Shown here one piece after another: positions 31,903-40,466 of a stretch of DNA of 64,000 bases. The translations under genes and the position numbers were made by a program. The notes beneath the pieces are model-generated. The model ran no database searches. It was not told where the DNA came from and saw nothing but the letters and a program-made list of their open reading frames with translations. Origin of the DNA: Streptomyces longwoodensis. GTDB lineage: Bacteria; Actinomycetota; Actinomycetes; Streptomycetales; Streptomycetaceae. The stretch's first letter is position 1. Each line of letters opens with the position of its first letter. Location of the stretch: positions 769,257-833,256 of the forward strand of contig NZ_KQ948549.1 of assembly GCF_001514125.1 (NCBI RefSeq), given 5' to 3'.

Positions 31903-32484
31903 TCACCGGGCGGCGTCCTCCCCGTCGTACACCAGCAGGCCGTCCTCGCGCCGGCGGACGCCCGGCGTCGGGGTGTGCGTCATGGAGCGGCCGTCGTGCA
32001 TCAGGTGCTGTACGACGGCCCCGTGGGCGAGGACGGCGACGTCGGCGATCAGGCGGCGGTGACAGCGCCACCACACCGCCTCCCGGCACATCACGGCGGT
32101 GCGCTCCCGCCCGGCCTGCCGCACCAGCTCGTCCATCGCGGCGACGAACTCCGGGGCGCGGGTGTGGGCGGCGTAGCCGCGGAAGGACTCGTTGCGCCAG
32201 ACCGTGTCGGGGGAGTCCGGCGGCGGCTTGCGGAAGCCGCCGAGGCGCGGCTCCCACCGGTAGGCGAGGTGCTCCTGCGGCATCCACTCGGCCATCCGCT
32301 GCCGGGCCAGGTGCGGGTACCGGCGACTGCCCGGGGCGGTCCGGACGTCCACGACGGCCGTGACCCCCGCCGTCCGCAGCAGCTCCGCCAGCGTCTCCTG
32401 GTCGGCGCTGCTGTGCCCCACGGTGATCAGCTCGAGCACCGGGCGCGGGAGGCCGTCGGGGGCAGTGGTACGCACACGCCCCAC
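31903..32484 (-). CDS. DUF488 family protein
   Basis: 193 aa. Family signature: I-T-V-G-H-S near the start, D-V-R-T-A-P-G-S-R-R-Y-P, Y-R-W-E-P-R-L-G-G and C-R-E-A-V-W-W-R-C-H-R-R-L-I-A-D near the end. The GTG start is uncertain by about ten residues. DUF488 has no established reaction; the strictly kept Cys/His/Arg cluster suggests a small enzyme. It overlaps no neighbour and is convergent with the helicase gene. Confidence 0.88.
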   Translation of the reverse strand: MGRVRTTAPDGLPRPVLELITVGHSSADQETLAELLRTAGVTAVVDVRTAPGSRRYPHLARQRMAEWMPQEHLAYRWEPRLGGFRKPPPDSPDTVWRNESFRGYAAHTRAPEFVAAMDELVRQAGRERTAVMCREAVWWRCHRRLIADVAVLAHGAVVQHLMHDGRSMTHTPTPGVRRREDGLLVYDGEDAAR

Positions 32485-32530
32485 CGTACGGGTGCCGTGG
32501 ACCGGGCGGCGTGCTGTGGGCGGGTCGCGC

Positions 32531-33694
32531 TCAGGGCCGAGCGGCCGCCGTGCACTCCCAGAAGCTCCGCATGATCGGCGTCGGCGTCGGGTCGTCCATG
32601 GCCACCTGCGTCAGCAGGATCGTGGTGGTGCCCGTGTCCGGGACCAGGTGCGCCGTCGTCCCGGTCCCGCCCACCCAGCCGTAGCGGCCCGGGACGTTCC
32701 ACGGCGCGCGGGTGCTGACGTCGACCTGGCCGCCGTGGCCCCAGCCCTCGCCCTCCAGGAACAGGGTGGCGGCGGCGCGCTGCTCCGGCGTGAGGTGGTC
32801 GGTCGTCATCCGGCGGACGGACGCCGGGTCGAGCAGCCGGCGGCCGTTGCCCTCGCCCCCGGCCAGCAGCATGCGGGAGAAGGCCAGCAGGTCGTCGGCC
32901 GTGGAGACCAGGCCCCCGCCGCCCGAGTGGAAGCGCGGTACGTGGGTCCAGGAGCCGTCCTGGGCGTCCGCCAGGGCGAGGGTGCCGTCCGGGGCCCGGG
33001 TGTAGGAGGCGGTGAGGCGGTGCGGCTGCCGTGTGGACGCCGCGAACCCCGTGTCCGTCATGCCCAGCGGGGCGAAGATCCGCTCGGCGAGGAAGTCGGG
33101 CAGCGTCCGCCTCGAAGCCCGGGCGACCAGGATGCCCTGCAGGTCGGACGAGGTGCCGTACAGCCAGGCGTCGCCCGGCTGGTGCAACAGGGGCACCTGC
33201 GCGAGCAGCCGCAGCCAGGTGTCCGGGTCCGGCCAGTCCCGCAGGTCTCGGCCGTCCTTCTGCACCTCGAACAGGGCCCGCACGGCCGGGAGCGAGAAGT
33301 CGTCGGGGAAGCCCCAGCCGGTGCGGGAGCTCAGCAGGTCCGCCACGGTGATCGGGCGGGCCGCGGGGACGACGTCGTCGACCGGCGACCGCGGGGTGCG
33401 CACGACGTGCGGCGCGGCGAGTTCCGGCAGCCACCGCGCGACCGGGGCGTCCAGGGCGAGGGTGCCCTCCTCCACCAGCATCAGCACCGCGGCCGCCGTG
33501 ACCGGCTTGGTGAGGGAGGCGACGCGGAACAGCGAGTCCCTGGCCATCGGCGCGGAGCCGTCGGTGTCGACCGACCCGACGGCCACCACCTCGACGTCGT
33601 CGCCGCGCGCCACGAGGCCGACGGCGCCCGGTACCGTCCCGTCGTCGACGTACCGGCGCAGGGTGGCGTGCAGGGTGTCGTGCAGCGTGTCCAT
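32531..33694 (-). CDS. Serine hydrolase of the beta-lactamase/class C (EstB-like) family
   Basis: 387 aa from an ATG with GGAGG upstream. S-L-T-K in R-V-A-S-L-T-K-P-V is the SxxK nucleophile motif; W-L-Y-G-T-S-S supplies the tyrosine of the YxN/YxS motif; the third motif is probably in G-H-G-G. No signal peptide, so it is probably a cytosolic esterase or peptidase relative rather than a true beta-lactamase. Substrate unknown. Confidence 0.88.
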   Translation of the reverse strand: MDTLHDTLHATLRRYVDDGTVPGAVGLVARGDDVEVVAVGSVDTDGSAPMARDSLFRVASLTKPVTAAAVLMLVEEGTLALDAPVARWLPELAAPHVVRTPRSPVDDVVPAARPITVADLLSSRTGWGFPDDFSLPAVRALFEVQKDGRDLRDWPDPDTWLRLLAQVPLLHQPGDAWLYGTSSDLQGILVARASRRTLPDFLAERIFAPLGMTDTGFAASTRQPHRLTASYTRAPDGTLALADAQDGSWTHVPRFHSGGGGLVSTADDLLAFSRMLLAGGEGNGRRLLDPASVRRMTTDHLTPEQRAAATLFLEGEGWGHGGQVDVSTRAPWNVPGRYGWVGGTGTTAHLVPDTGTTTILLTQVAMDDPTPTPIMRSFWECTAAARP

Positions 33695-33888
33695 GGATCG
33701 GCCTCCAGGTCGGGACGGCGCAGCGGTGCTCGACGGTGCCGTGCGTGCCGCGCCGTGGCGTCTGTCGTGGGTACGACCGTGACGGCGCCGCCGATTCATC
33801 GGTCGGCCCCGGCGGCGGCATGGCCGGTGCCGGGCTGGGGAACCGGGGAGGGCCACGAGAGTCGGCCGAGCGGAAGGACGTAAGTGAC

Positions 33889-34137
33889 GTGATCACCCCG
33901 GAGCACGTGGAGGAACTGCTCGCCTCGGACGCCGAGCGTGCGGTGCTGGTCGTGGTGGCCAGCGCCGCCGTGGTCGTCCCCGAGGCGGCACTGGACACCG
34001 ACGACTACCGGGGCGCGCTGGAGGTCGTCACCCAGCGGGACCTGCGCGCCCAGCTGGACACGGACGCCCCCTCGCGCCGGGACCTGGAGGAGGTCGCGGC
34101 GCGCCTGGACAGCACGGTGACCCGTCTCGGCGCCTGA
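33889..34137 (+). CDS. Small hypothetical protein
   Basis: 82 aa from a GTG with GAAGGA about 11 bases upstream. The sequence starts V-I-T-P-E-H-V-E-E-L-L, has a beta-rich V-L-V-V-V-A-S-A-A-V-V-V-P-E-A segment and a charged helical C-terminus. No family recognised. It ends directly in front of a perfect 24-bp tandem repeat. Confidence 0.6.
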   Translation: MITPEHVEELLASDAERAVLVVVASAAVVVPEAALDTDDYRGALEVVTQRDLRAQLDTDAPSRRDLEEVAARLDSTVTRLGA

Positions 34138-34185
34138 CCACCCGTCCCGTCGGCCGGTCCGCCACCCGTCCCGTCGGCCGGTCCG
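34138..34185. repeat. Two perfect 24-bp tandem copies between convergent genes
   Basis: Unit CCACCCGTCCCGTCGGCCGG plus TCCG occurs at 34138-34161 and again without change at 34162-34185. It fills the whole gap between the end of a small plus-strand gene and the stop of the mannonate-dehydratase-type gene. A replication-slippage duplication with possible terminator use. Confidence 0.85.
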
Positions 34186-34187
34186 CG

Positions 34188-35429
34188 CTACCAGTCGTGG
34201 ACCGTGCCGTCGCGCAGCCTGCTGACCGGCAGGTACGCCTGCTGGTACGGGAAGCGGGCGGCCGCCCCGACGTCCAGCTCGACGCCCAAACCCGGGGTGT
34301 CGGACGGGTGCAGCAGACCGTCCTCGAACCGGTACGAGGTGCGGAACACCTCCAGCGTCCGCGCGGAGTGCCGCATGTACTCCTGGATGCCGAAGTTGTG
34401 CACCGCCAGGTCCAGGTGGAGCGCCGCGGCCATGCCGACGGGGGAGATGTCGGTGGGGCCGTGCATCCCGGACCGGACGCCGTACACGGCCGCCAGGTCG
34501 AGCAGCTTCCGCATGGCGGTCACCCCACCGGCGTGCGTCACCGCCGACCGCACGTAGTCGATGAGCCGCTCGCTCAGCAGGGTCGTGTAGTCGTGCACGG
34601 AGTTGAACACCTCGCCGATCGCGAGCGGTGTCGTCGTGTGCCGGCGGATCAAGCGCAGGGCCGCCTGGTCCTCCGCGGGGGTGGCGTCCTCCAGCCAGAA
34701 CAGGTCGTACGGCTCGAGGTCCTTGCCGAGCCGCGCTGCCTGGATCGGGGTCATCCGGTGGTGCCCGTCGTGCAGGAGCGGCAGCTCGGGCCCGAACTCC
34801 GCCCGGACCGCTTCGAACACCGTCGGCAGGTGCCGCAGGTACGCGCGCGTGTCCCACGTCTCGACCGCCGGCCGCGGCACGGGCCCGACGGCGCGCCGCG
34901 CGGGCTCGTAGTCGTACCGCTCCCCGCCACCGGCACGGGAGGCGGCCACCCCGTACACCGAGTCGAAACCGGGGATGCCGGTCTGCACGCGAACGGCCCG
35001 GTAGCCCTGCTCCAGGTGGGCCCGCACCGAGTCCAGCAGCTCGGGCACGTCGCGGCCGGAGGCGTGGCCGTAGGCGAGGGCGCCGGTCCGGCAGGCGCCG
35101 CCGAGGAGCTGGTAGAGCGGCATGCCGGCGTACTTAGCCTTGATGTCCCACAGCGCGGTGTCCACCGCCGCCACGGCGGCCATCGTGACGGGACCGCGCC
35201 GCCAATACGCCCCCCGGTAGAGGTACTGCCAGGTGTCCTCGATCCGCGAGGCGTCGCTGCCCAGCAACAAGGGGACGACGTGGTCGTCCAGGTAGGACCG
35301 GACGGCCAGTTCCCGGCCGTTCAGCGTGGCGTCACCGAGACCGGTGACACCGTCCTCGGTGGTGACCCGCAGGGTGACGAAGTTCCGCCCCGGACTGGTG
35401 ACGACGACCTCGGCGGACACGATCTGCAT
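34188..35429 (-). CDS. Enolase-superfamily D-mannonate dehydratase-type enzyme (ManD/RspA)
   Basis: 413 aa with GGAGGAT upstream. Enolase-superfamily layout: capping domain with the [14 protein letters not shown] loop, then the barrel with L-H-D-G-H-H-R (first metal Asp region), [10 protein letters not shown] and G-E-V-F-N-S (metal Glu residues), and H-G-P-T-D as the catalytic His/Asp stretch. ManD-type enzymes dehydrate D-mannonate to 2-keto-3-deoxygluconate; low-activity members exist, so the substrate needs testing. It is 20 bp downstream of the thaumatin-like gene on the same strand. Confidence 0.9.
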   Translation of the reverse strand: MQIVSAEVVVTSPGRNFVTLRVTTEDGVTGLGDATLNGRELAVRSYLDDHVVPLLLGSDASRIEDTWQYLYRGAYWRRGPVTMAAVAAVDTALWDIKAKYAGMPLYQLLGGACRTGALAYGHASGRDVPELLDSVRAHLEQGYRAVRVQTGIPGFDSVYGVAASRAGGGERYDYEPARRAVGPVPRPAVETWDTRAYLRHLPTVFEAVRAEFGPELPLLHDGHHRMTPIQAARLGKDLEPYDLFWLEDATPAEDQAALRLIRRHTTTPLAIGEVFNSVHDYTTLLSERLIDYVRSAVTHAGGVTAMRKLLDLAAVYGVRSGMHGPTDISPVGMAAALHLDLAVHNFGIQEYMRHSARTLEVFRTSYRFEDGLLHPSDTPGLGVELDVGAAARFPYQQAYLPVSRLRDGTVHDW

Positions 35430-35449
35430 GGTGGATCCTCCCACGGGCG

Positions 35450-36499
35450 TCAGGTGTCGTTCGTGGTGCCGAACGTCACGCGGTAGTAGCACTCGTGCTT
35501 GCAGGACATGGTGGCCGAGTCGTCGAAGGCGTACGAGTAGGCGTAGGGGGCGGCCCGTTTGAAGACCTGGGTATGGTCGACCGGCCACGTGGCGGGGACG
35601 CAGTGCTCGCGGCCCGCCCAGGCGCCCCGGCAGCAGTAGGTGTCGCCGCCGAACGCGGCGCACGGGGGCTTGCAGCCGATCTCCTGGCCGTTGAGGAGGG
35701 TCTGCATCGCCCTGGGACAGGTGACCTCCGTGGTGCAGCGGCCCCGGTAGCAGCCGGACGAGCTGACCGGGTCGACGGTCGTGGTGTGGGAGACGTTGAT
35801 GTACATGGGCAGGTTCGAACCGTCGACCATGCTGACGTCGTAGAAGTCCATGTCGTCGAAGGCGGAGAAGGTGAACTCGCCGAGCGTGGTGGGCGGGTTG
35901 CCGCCGGAGCAGACGCTGGTGCAGTCGCCGGAGGCGCACGGGCCCGCGGCCGTGGTGGCGCAGCCGGTGCGGCCCCAGATGCGGCCGGCCCAGTTGTCCG
36001 CCACGATCACCGACATGCTGCGGCCGGGGGCCAGTTCGCGCCCGGCCGGGTAGACGGCGGTGTCGGTGACGACGGCCCAGACGGTCTCGTGGGTCTTGTT
36101 GACGACGGTGATCAGGCGCTTGCCGGCGGGGGCGGTGGTCGGCTGCTGGGCCTCGCCCGAGGTGCCCGAGCCGGTAGCCGACCTCCCGGTGGCCTTTGCC
36201 GACGCCTTCGCCGACGCCTTCGGCTTCGTCGCCGTCTTCGCCGACGGTGACGAGGACGGCTCGGTGCTGCGGCTCGGTGACACCGACGAGGTGGGCGGGG
36301 CGCCGGCCCGTGATCCGGACGGCAGTGCCCCGGTGATCCGTCCGCGGTCCGCCGTGCCGACGCCGTCGCCGCCGGACGGCGTCCAGGCGGCGCGGACGAC
36401 CAGTACGGCTGCGACCGCGACGAGGGCTGCCACCGCGGCGTGCCACCAGCGTCGGCCCCGCGGTGGGTGCGCGCCGTGTCTCCTGCGTCCTCGTGCCAT
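35450..36499 (-). CDS. Thaumatin-like protein with N-terminal membrane anchor
   Basis: 349 aa with GGAAGG upstream. The basic N-terminus is followed by a hydrophobic helix (about 19-42), which may be a signal anchor. A Ser/Pro/Ala/Lys-rich linker (about 65-115) follows, then a thaumatin domain (about 125-349) opening [10 protein letters not shown], with [25 protein letters not shown] and many Cys, as in plant PR-5. Thaumatin folds often bind beta-1,3-glucan. It is divergent from a sigma factor carrying a glucanase domain, so a common glucan-related role is likely. Confidence 0.9.
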   Translation of the reverse strand: MARGRRRHGAHPPRGRRWWHAAVAALVAVAAVLVVRAAWTPSGGDGVGTADRGRITGALPSGSRAGAPPTSSVSPSRSTEPSSSPSAKTATKPKASAKASAKATGRSATGSGTSGEAQQPTTAPAGKRLITVVNKTHETVWAVVTDTAVYPAGRELAPGRSMSVIVADNWAGRIWGRTGCATTAAGPCASGDCTSVCSGGNPPTTLGEFTFSAFDDMDFYDVSMVDGSNLPMYINVSHTTTVDPVSSSGCYRGRCTTEVTCPRAMQTLLNGQEIGCKPPCAAFGGDTYCCRGAWAGREHCVPATWPVDHTQVFKRAAPYAYSYAFDDSATMSCKHECYYRVTFGTTNDT

Positions 36500-36562
36500 T
36501 CTTGTGCCTTCCTCGGGTCGTGCCGGATGTGCGCCTTCCTCACGGAGACCCCATGGACGGGG

Positions 36563-36577
36563 TTCGTACAACACGAA
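36563..36577. promoter_or_regulatory. Palindrome in the thaumatin/sigma divergent promoter region
   Basis: TTCGT-ACAAC-ACGAA lies in the 191-bp gap between the divergent genes, followed by CGGAACGGAACG (36587-36598). GGAAC is the typical ECF -35 element, so autoregulated ECF promoters for both directions are possible. The -10 part cannot be fixed by eye. Confidence 0.4.
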
Positions 36578-36690
36578 TCGCGGGGCCGGAACGGAACGTG
36601 ACGCCGGTCCACCGATTTTCTGTTGTCCCCGTGAGTCCCGGACGGTCTCCGTCCCGACAGCCGATCCCTGCGTGGAGGAAACACACCCAC

Positions 36691-38658
36691 ATGAGCGAGA
36701 ACCATCGGAGAGGGCCTGATCCCGGCTTGGTCACGGCCGCCCGCGCGGGTGACGGCCGGGCCCTGGAGGAACTGGTGGGCCGCTGCCTGCCGTTGGTCTA
36801 CAACATCGTCGGCCGCGCCCTGAACGGTCACGCCGACGTCGACGACGTCGTACAGGAGACGCTGTTGCGCATGGTGCGCGGGCTGCCGAAGCTGCGGGAC
36901 CCGTCCGCGTTCCGGTCCTGGCTGGTGGCGATCACGATCCGGCAGGTACGGAACCGGGAGCAGGCGCGGGCCACGGACCGGGACCGCAGGGCGCACCTGG
37001 ACGACGCGGAGACGATCACCGATCCCGCCCTCGACTTCGCCGGGCTCACCATCCTGCGGCTCGGACTGACCGAGCAGCGCCGTGAGGTCGCCGAGGCGAC
37101 GCGCTGGCTCGACGCGGAGGACCAGGAGCTGCTGTCCCTGTGGTGGCTGGAGGCGACCGGCGACCTGGAGCGCGCGGACCTCTCCGGCGCGCTGGGGCTG
37201 TCCGACCGCCACACGGCGGTACGGGTGCAGCGGATGAAGAAGCAGATGGAGACATCGCGGGGCGTGGTCCGGGCGTTGGCCGCCGAGCCGCGCTGCGCCG
37301 AGCTGGGCCAGATCGCCGCGCCGTGGGACGGCACGCCGAGTCCGCTGTGGCGCAAGCGGTTCGCCCGTCATGTGCGCGGCTGTGAGGTGTGCGGAGGCCT
37401 GGAGCGGGGGTTGCTGCCCATGGAACGGCTGCTGGGCGGGCTGCCGTTGGTGGCCGTGCCGGCCAGTCTCGATCCGGCGCGGGTGCTCGCCCATGTCGGG
37501 ACGGCGACGACCCCCTCGGGGTCCGGCGGCTCTTCCGGCTCGGGGAGCGGTGGCGGCCGCGCGGCGGGGCGGGGGCACCGGCGGCACGCGCGGACGGGCA
37601 GGCGGGTGGCGGGCAGGCGGGCCGTCGTCGGCGGCTCGGCGGCGGTCGCGGCCGTCGCCGTGGCCGCGCTGGTCGCCGCCCGGCTGACGGTGGGGCCGTC
37701 CGCGCCCGCAGCGGCGACGGTTCCCCCGCCCACCCCGCTGGACGTCACCTCGTCCAGCGCCCCACCGAGCCCGAGCGCGCGCCCCAGTTCCAGTCCCAGC
37801 TCCAGTAAGTCCCCTTCACCGTCGGCGAAGGCGTCGGTGAAGGCGTCGGGGGATGCTTCGGGGAGTGCTTCGGTGAAGGGGAGCCCTGCACAGCACTCCG
37901 CGCCTCCCGTGCAGATCGCGTCCGGCGCGAAGAAGGGTGTCGGGGTGTGGACGTTCAACGGGGTCAGCCGGGCGCTCGCCGCGAGCGGGGCGAGCTGGTA
38001 CTACACCTGGAACACCCAGCACCAGGGCGTGACGACCCCGACGTCGGCCTCGTTCGTGCCGATGATCTGGGGCGCCGCGTCCGTCACCGACGAGGCGCTG
38101 GCGCAGGCCCGGGCCGCGGGGCCGTACCTGCTGGGCTTCAACGAACCCGACTTCGCCCAGCAGTCGAACATGTCGGTCGAGCAAGCGCTGCAGCTGTGGC
38201 CGAAGTTGATGGCGGCCGGGAAGGTCCTGGGCAGCCCCGCGGTCGCGACGGGCGCGGCGACGCCCGGCGGCTGGCTGGACCGCTTCATGGCCGGGGCCGC
38301 GCAGAAGGGGTACCGGGTCGACTTCGTCACGCTGCACTGGTACGGCGGTGACTCCCGCACCCCGCAAGCGGTCGAGCAGCTGAAGTCGTACCTGACGTCG
38401 GTGTACGCGCGCTACCACAAGCCGATCTGGCTGACCGAGTACGCGCTGATCGACTTCTCCCAGGGGACGCGGTTCCCCTCCGCCGCGCAGCAGGCGGCAT
38501 TCGTCACGGCGTCCACGAAGATGCTGGACAGCCTGCCCTACGTGCACCGTTACGCGTGGTTCGGGCTGGGTGCCGATCCGTCGAAGCCGAGCAGCGGGCT
38601 GTTCACGGACGGTACGACGGCCACGGCGGCGGGCCGGGCCTTCCAGGCGGCGCGCTGA
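36691..38658 (+). CDS. ECF sigma factor fused to zinc anti-sigma motif, membrane helix and extracellular GH128 glucanase
   Basis: 655 aa with GGAGGAA ten bases upstream. Sigma-2 (about 15-90) includes D-V-D-D-V-V-Q-E-T-L; sigma-4 spans about 140-195. H227-x3-C231-x2-C234 matches the zinc anti-sigma motif. A hydrophobic helix (about 307-330) and a Ser/Pro/Lys linker (about 335-410) lead to a GH128/Asl1-like domain (about 414-655). Both catalytic Glu are present, E485 in G-F-N-E-P-D and E583 in W-L-T-E-Y. Expected topology: sigma part inside, glucanase outside. Release of the sigma domain by proteolysis after glucan binding is inferred. Divergent from a thaumatin-like gene. Confidence 0.92.
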   Translation: MSENHRRGPDPGLVTAARAGDGRALEELVGRCLPLVYNIVGRALNGHADVDDVVQETLLRMVRGLPKLRDPSAFRSWLVAITIRQVRNREQARATDRDRRAHLDDAETITDPALDFAGLTILRLGLTEQRREVAEATRWLDAEDQELLSLWWLEATGDLERADLSGALGLSDRHTAVRVQRMKKQMETSRGVVRALAAEPRCAELGQIAAPWDGTPSPLWRKRFARHVRGCEVCGGLERGLLPMERLLGGLPLVAVPASLDPARVLAHVGTATTPSGSGGSSGSGSGGGRAAGRGHRRHARTGRRVAGRRAVVGGSAAVAAVAVAALVAARLTVGPSAPAAATVPPPTPLDVTSSSAPPSPSARPSSSPSSSKSPSPSAKASVKASGDASGSASVKGSPAQHSAPPVQIASGAKKGVGVWTFNGVSRALAASGASWYYTWNTQHQGVTTPTSASFVPMIWGAASVTDEALAQARAAGPYLLGFNEPDFAQQSNMSVEQALQLWPKLMAAGKVLGSPAVATGAATPGGWLDRFMAGAAQKGYRVDFVTLHWYGGDSRTPQAVEQLKSYLTSVYARYHKPIWLTEYALIDFSQGTRFPSAAQQAAFVTASTKMLDSLPYVHRYAWFGLGADPSKPSSGLFTDGTTATAAGRAFQAAR

Positions 38659-38663
38659 ACTGA

Positions 38664-38700
38664 GGGGGCCGGTACGGCGGTTGCGCCGGCACCGGCCCCC
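38664..38700 (+). terminator. Terminator after the sigma-glucanase gene
   Basis: GGGGGCCGGT (38664-38673) and ACCGGCCCCC (38691-38700) form a perfect 10-bp stem; the loop contains a nested GC hairpin. It begins a few bases after the stop codon. Confidence 0.8.
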
Positions 38701-38748
38701 GGGGGCGAACGTACCTGCGGCGGGTCCTCGCACCGCCGCTTGACAGGC

Positions 38749-39216
38749 TCATGCGCCCGCCGTCGCCCCCGGCGCGCGCATCATGAAGACGTCGATCTCG
38801 TCCTGCGCCTCCACGACGAACCCGTGGCGCTCGTAGAGGCGACGCGCACCACTGCCCTGCAGGACGTTCAGGCCAACGGTCATGCCCTGCGCGTCCGTGC
38901 GCTCCAGCACGGTGCGCAACACAGCGGATCCGAGCCCCCGTCCCTGACAGTGCGGAGCAAGGTAGAAGTGCTCCAGCCACTGCCTGCCAACGGCCGGCCG
39001 GACCGTGACGCATCCTGCGAGGCCACGGTCGAGCATGATGACCGACGTGTACTGCGGGGAGAAGGAGTCCCGCAGCCGCTGTCGTACCCGGTGGTCGTCG
39101 TAGCGCCCGAGGCGTTCCAGGTCCGCACGCATGACCGTGGCCCGCAACTCCGCGATCACCTCGACGTCCGCCGCCACCGCGGAACGCAGCCTCCAGCCCA
39201 TCACGTCGGCATCCAT
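38749..39216 (-). CDS. GNAT acetyltransferase
   Basis: 155 aa; the start is uncertain (two ATGs 15 bases apart, neither with a good RBS). GNAT fold: W-R-L-R-S-A at beta-1, A-G-C-V-T-V at beta-4 and the acetyl-CoA loop Q-G-R-G-L-G-S-A-V-L. It ends with R-R-L-Y-E-R-H-G-F. Transfers an acetyl group from acetyl-CoA to an unknown amine. Confidence 0.9.
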   Translation of the reverse strand: MDADVMGWRLRSAVAADVEVIAELRATVMRADLERLGRYDDHRVRQRLRDSFSPQYTSVIMLDRGLAGCVTVRPAVGRQWLEHFYLAPHCQGRGLGSAVLRTVLERTDAQGMTVGLNVLQGSGARRLYERHGFVVEAQDEIDVFMMRAPGATAGA

Positions 39217-39360
39217 GGCCGTAGTGTCCCAGCCCCGGTGTGCCCGGGCGTCCGTGCTGGACGGTCGGCACGACGACGGATCCGCCGTGCACGCTTCGAT
39301 CCGGACGACGCGGGTACTCAGCGCCGGGTACGACACACACGCAGCGCCGGGAGGTACCTC

Positions 39361-39555
39361 ATGGGCAAGCTGGGAGACATGGCGAACAAGGCCAAGGAGA
39401 TGGCGAAGGGCCATCCGGACCAGGCCGACAAGGGTGTCGACCGCGTCGAGCGGATGGTCGACGAGCGCACGGGGGACAAGTACGACGCGCAGACCGACAA
39501 GGCCGCCGACGCCGCGCGCCGTTCCTACGGCAGCGGCGACGCGACGGACCGCTGA
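39361..39555 (+). CDS. Rv0909/MT0933-like antitoxin family protein
   Basis: 64 aa with GGGAGGT upstream. The sequence M-G-K-L-G-D-M-A-N-K-A-K-E-M-A-K-G-H-P-D-Q and the later D-E-R-T-G-D-K-Y-D-A-Q match the small antitoxin-annotated family of actinobacteria. No toxin gene is adjacent; many Streptomyces copies are solitary and may be general stress proteins. A perfect terminator follows. Confidence 0.8.
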   Translation: MGKLGDMANKAKEMAKGHPDQADKGVDRVERMVDERTGDKYDAQTDKAADAARRSYGSGDATDR

Positions 39556-39572
39556 ACCCACGACACCCGGAA

Positions 39573-39603
39573 CCGGGCCCCGGCGTCGATCGCCGGGGCC
39601 CGG
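39573..39603 (+). terminator. Strong terminator
   Basis: A 13-bp perfect stem, CCGGGCCCCGGCG (39573-39585) with CGCCGGGGCCCGG (39591-39603) around TCGAT, 17 nt after the antitoxin-like gene. Confidence 0.82.
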
Positions 39604-39646
39604 TCGTGTTTCCGGCGCGGAGCGGCGGGTGCGCGGAACCCGGGCT

Positions 39647-39883
39647 TCAGAACAGGGGATCGGTGTCCTCGGTCGGAGCGGGGGCCGGTGTGCGGGTGCG
39701 GCGCGGGCGCGGCGGCTCCGGGGCCTTACCGAACAGCGCCTGGGTCCCGCACTCGTCGGGCACGGCGGGCACGGGCCGGCTCAGGGCCGCGTCCTCCGCG
39801 TCGACCAGGTCGAGCGGGGCGCAGTCGTCGAAGTCGGCGCGCTTCATCCGGGTCCAGTCGCGGCCCTCGGGAACGGCGGTCAC
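39647..39883 (-). CDS. Small hypothetical protein
   Basis: 78 aa from a GTG with AGGAGG. Sequence features: W-T-R-M-K-R-A-D-F-D-D-C-A-P-L-D near the start and a basic Pro/Arg/Thr-rich tail. No membrane segment, no recognised family. The good RBS supports translation. Confidence 0.6.
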   Translation of the reverse strand: MTAVPEGRDWTRMKRADFDDCAPLDLVDAEDAALSRPVPAVPDECGTQALFGKAPEPPRPRRTRTPAPAPTEDTDPLF

Positions 39884-40088
39884 TGACGGCCTCCTGTCTG
39901 TGCTCGGGGCGGGGGCGCGCCCTCGTGTGTCCTCGCCCAGGGGGCGTCTCGGAGCCGGCCTGGCTGTCCGGGCCGATGACACATGGTCCACTTCCCTGGA
40001 TCGGCGCGTACAACTCGGGGTCACGCCGACGTCGTTGTCCAGGGGGACGTGGCACCGTGGCTGCGGGAGACGGCGGCCGACGCCCCGG

Positions 40089-40364
40089 CTACCGGCGGAC
40101 CCGGCGAATGCGGATGGGTCCCCGTGCCCCGGTCTTCGCGACGGGCCGCCCGGCCTGGGTCACCTCGACCTCGCCGGCCTCCACCAGACGCCAGGCCGCC
40201 CGGCGCACCGGTTCCATGAGGTCGCGCCAGCCGTCGTCGTCACCCTCGTAGGCCGAGCGTGCGGCGTCGGACGGGCAGATGGAGGCCGTGTCGGCGCGGC
40301 GCTCCAGCAGGCTCATGATGACCTGCTCCAGTCGCTGGTCGAGGGACCGGTCCGACTCCGCCAC
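40089..40364 (-). CDS. DUF3253 family protein
   Basis: 91 aa from a GTG preceded by a run of G. Family features: I-C-P-S-D-A-A-R and W-R-D-L-M-E-P-V-R-R-A-A-W-R-L-V-E-A-G, ending R-G-P-I-R-I-R-R. DUF3253 looks like a small winged-helix-type fold and has no proven function. The region 40365-40466 beyond the start holds short GACGTCCCT-like repeats and no gene. Confidence 0.85.
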   Translation of the reverse strand: MAESDRSLDQRLEQVIMSLLERRADTASICPSDAARSAYEGDDDGWRDLMEPVRRAAWRLVEAGEVEVTQAGRPVAKTGARGPIRIRRVRR

Positions 40365-40466
40365 CCCCCCAGTGTGACACGGCCCTCGGTTGCGACGTCC
40401 CTGGTCACGGCGTCTCCGGCCCCGAGGGCACTGGCCACGGCGTCCCTGATCACGAGGACGCCCCGC

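Noticed and set aside
34197..35486. 429-codon plus-strand frame opposite the mannonate dehydratase-type gene
   Set aside because: Antisense shadow; the minus-strand product has full enolase-superfamily motifs.
39361..39555. Toxin-antitoxin pair
   Set aside because: Only the antitoxin-like small protein is present; neighbours are an acetyltransferase on the other strand and a small hypothetical gene with no toxin features.
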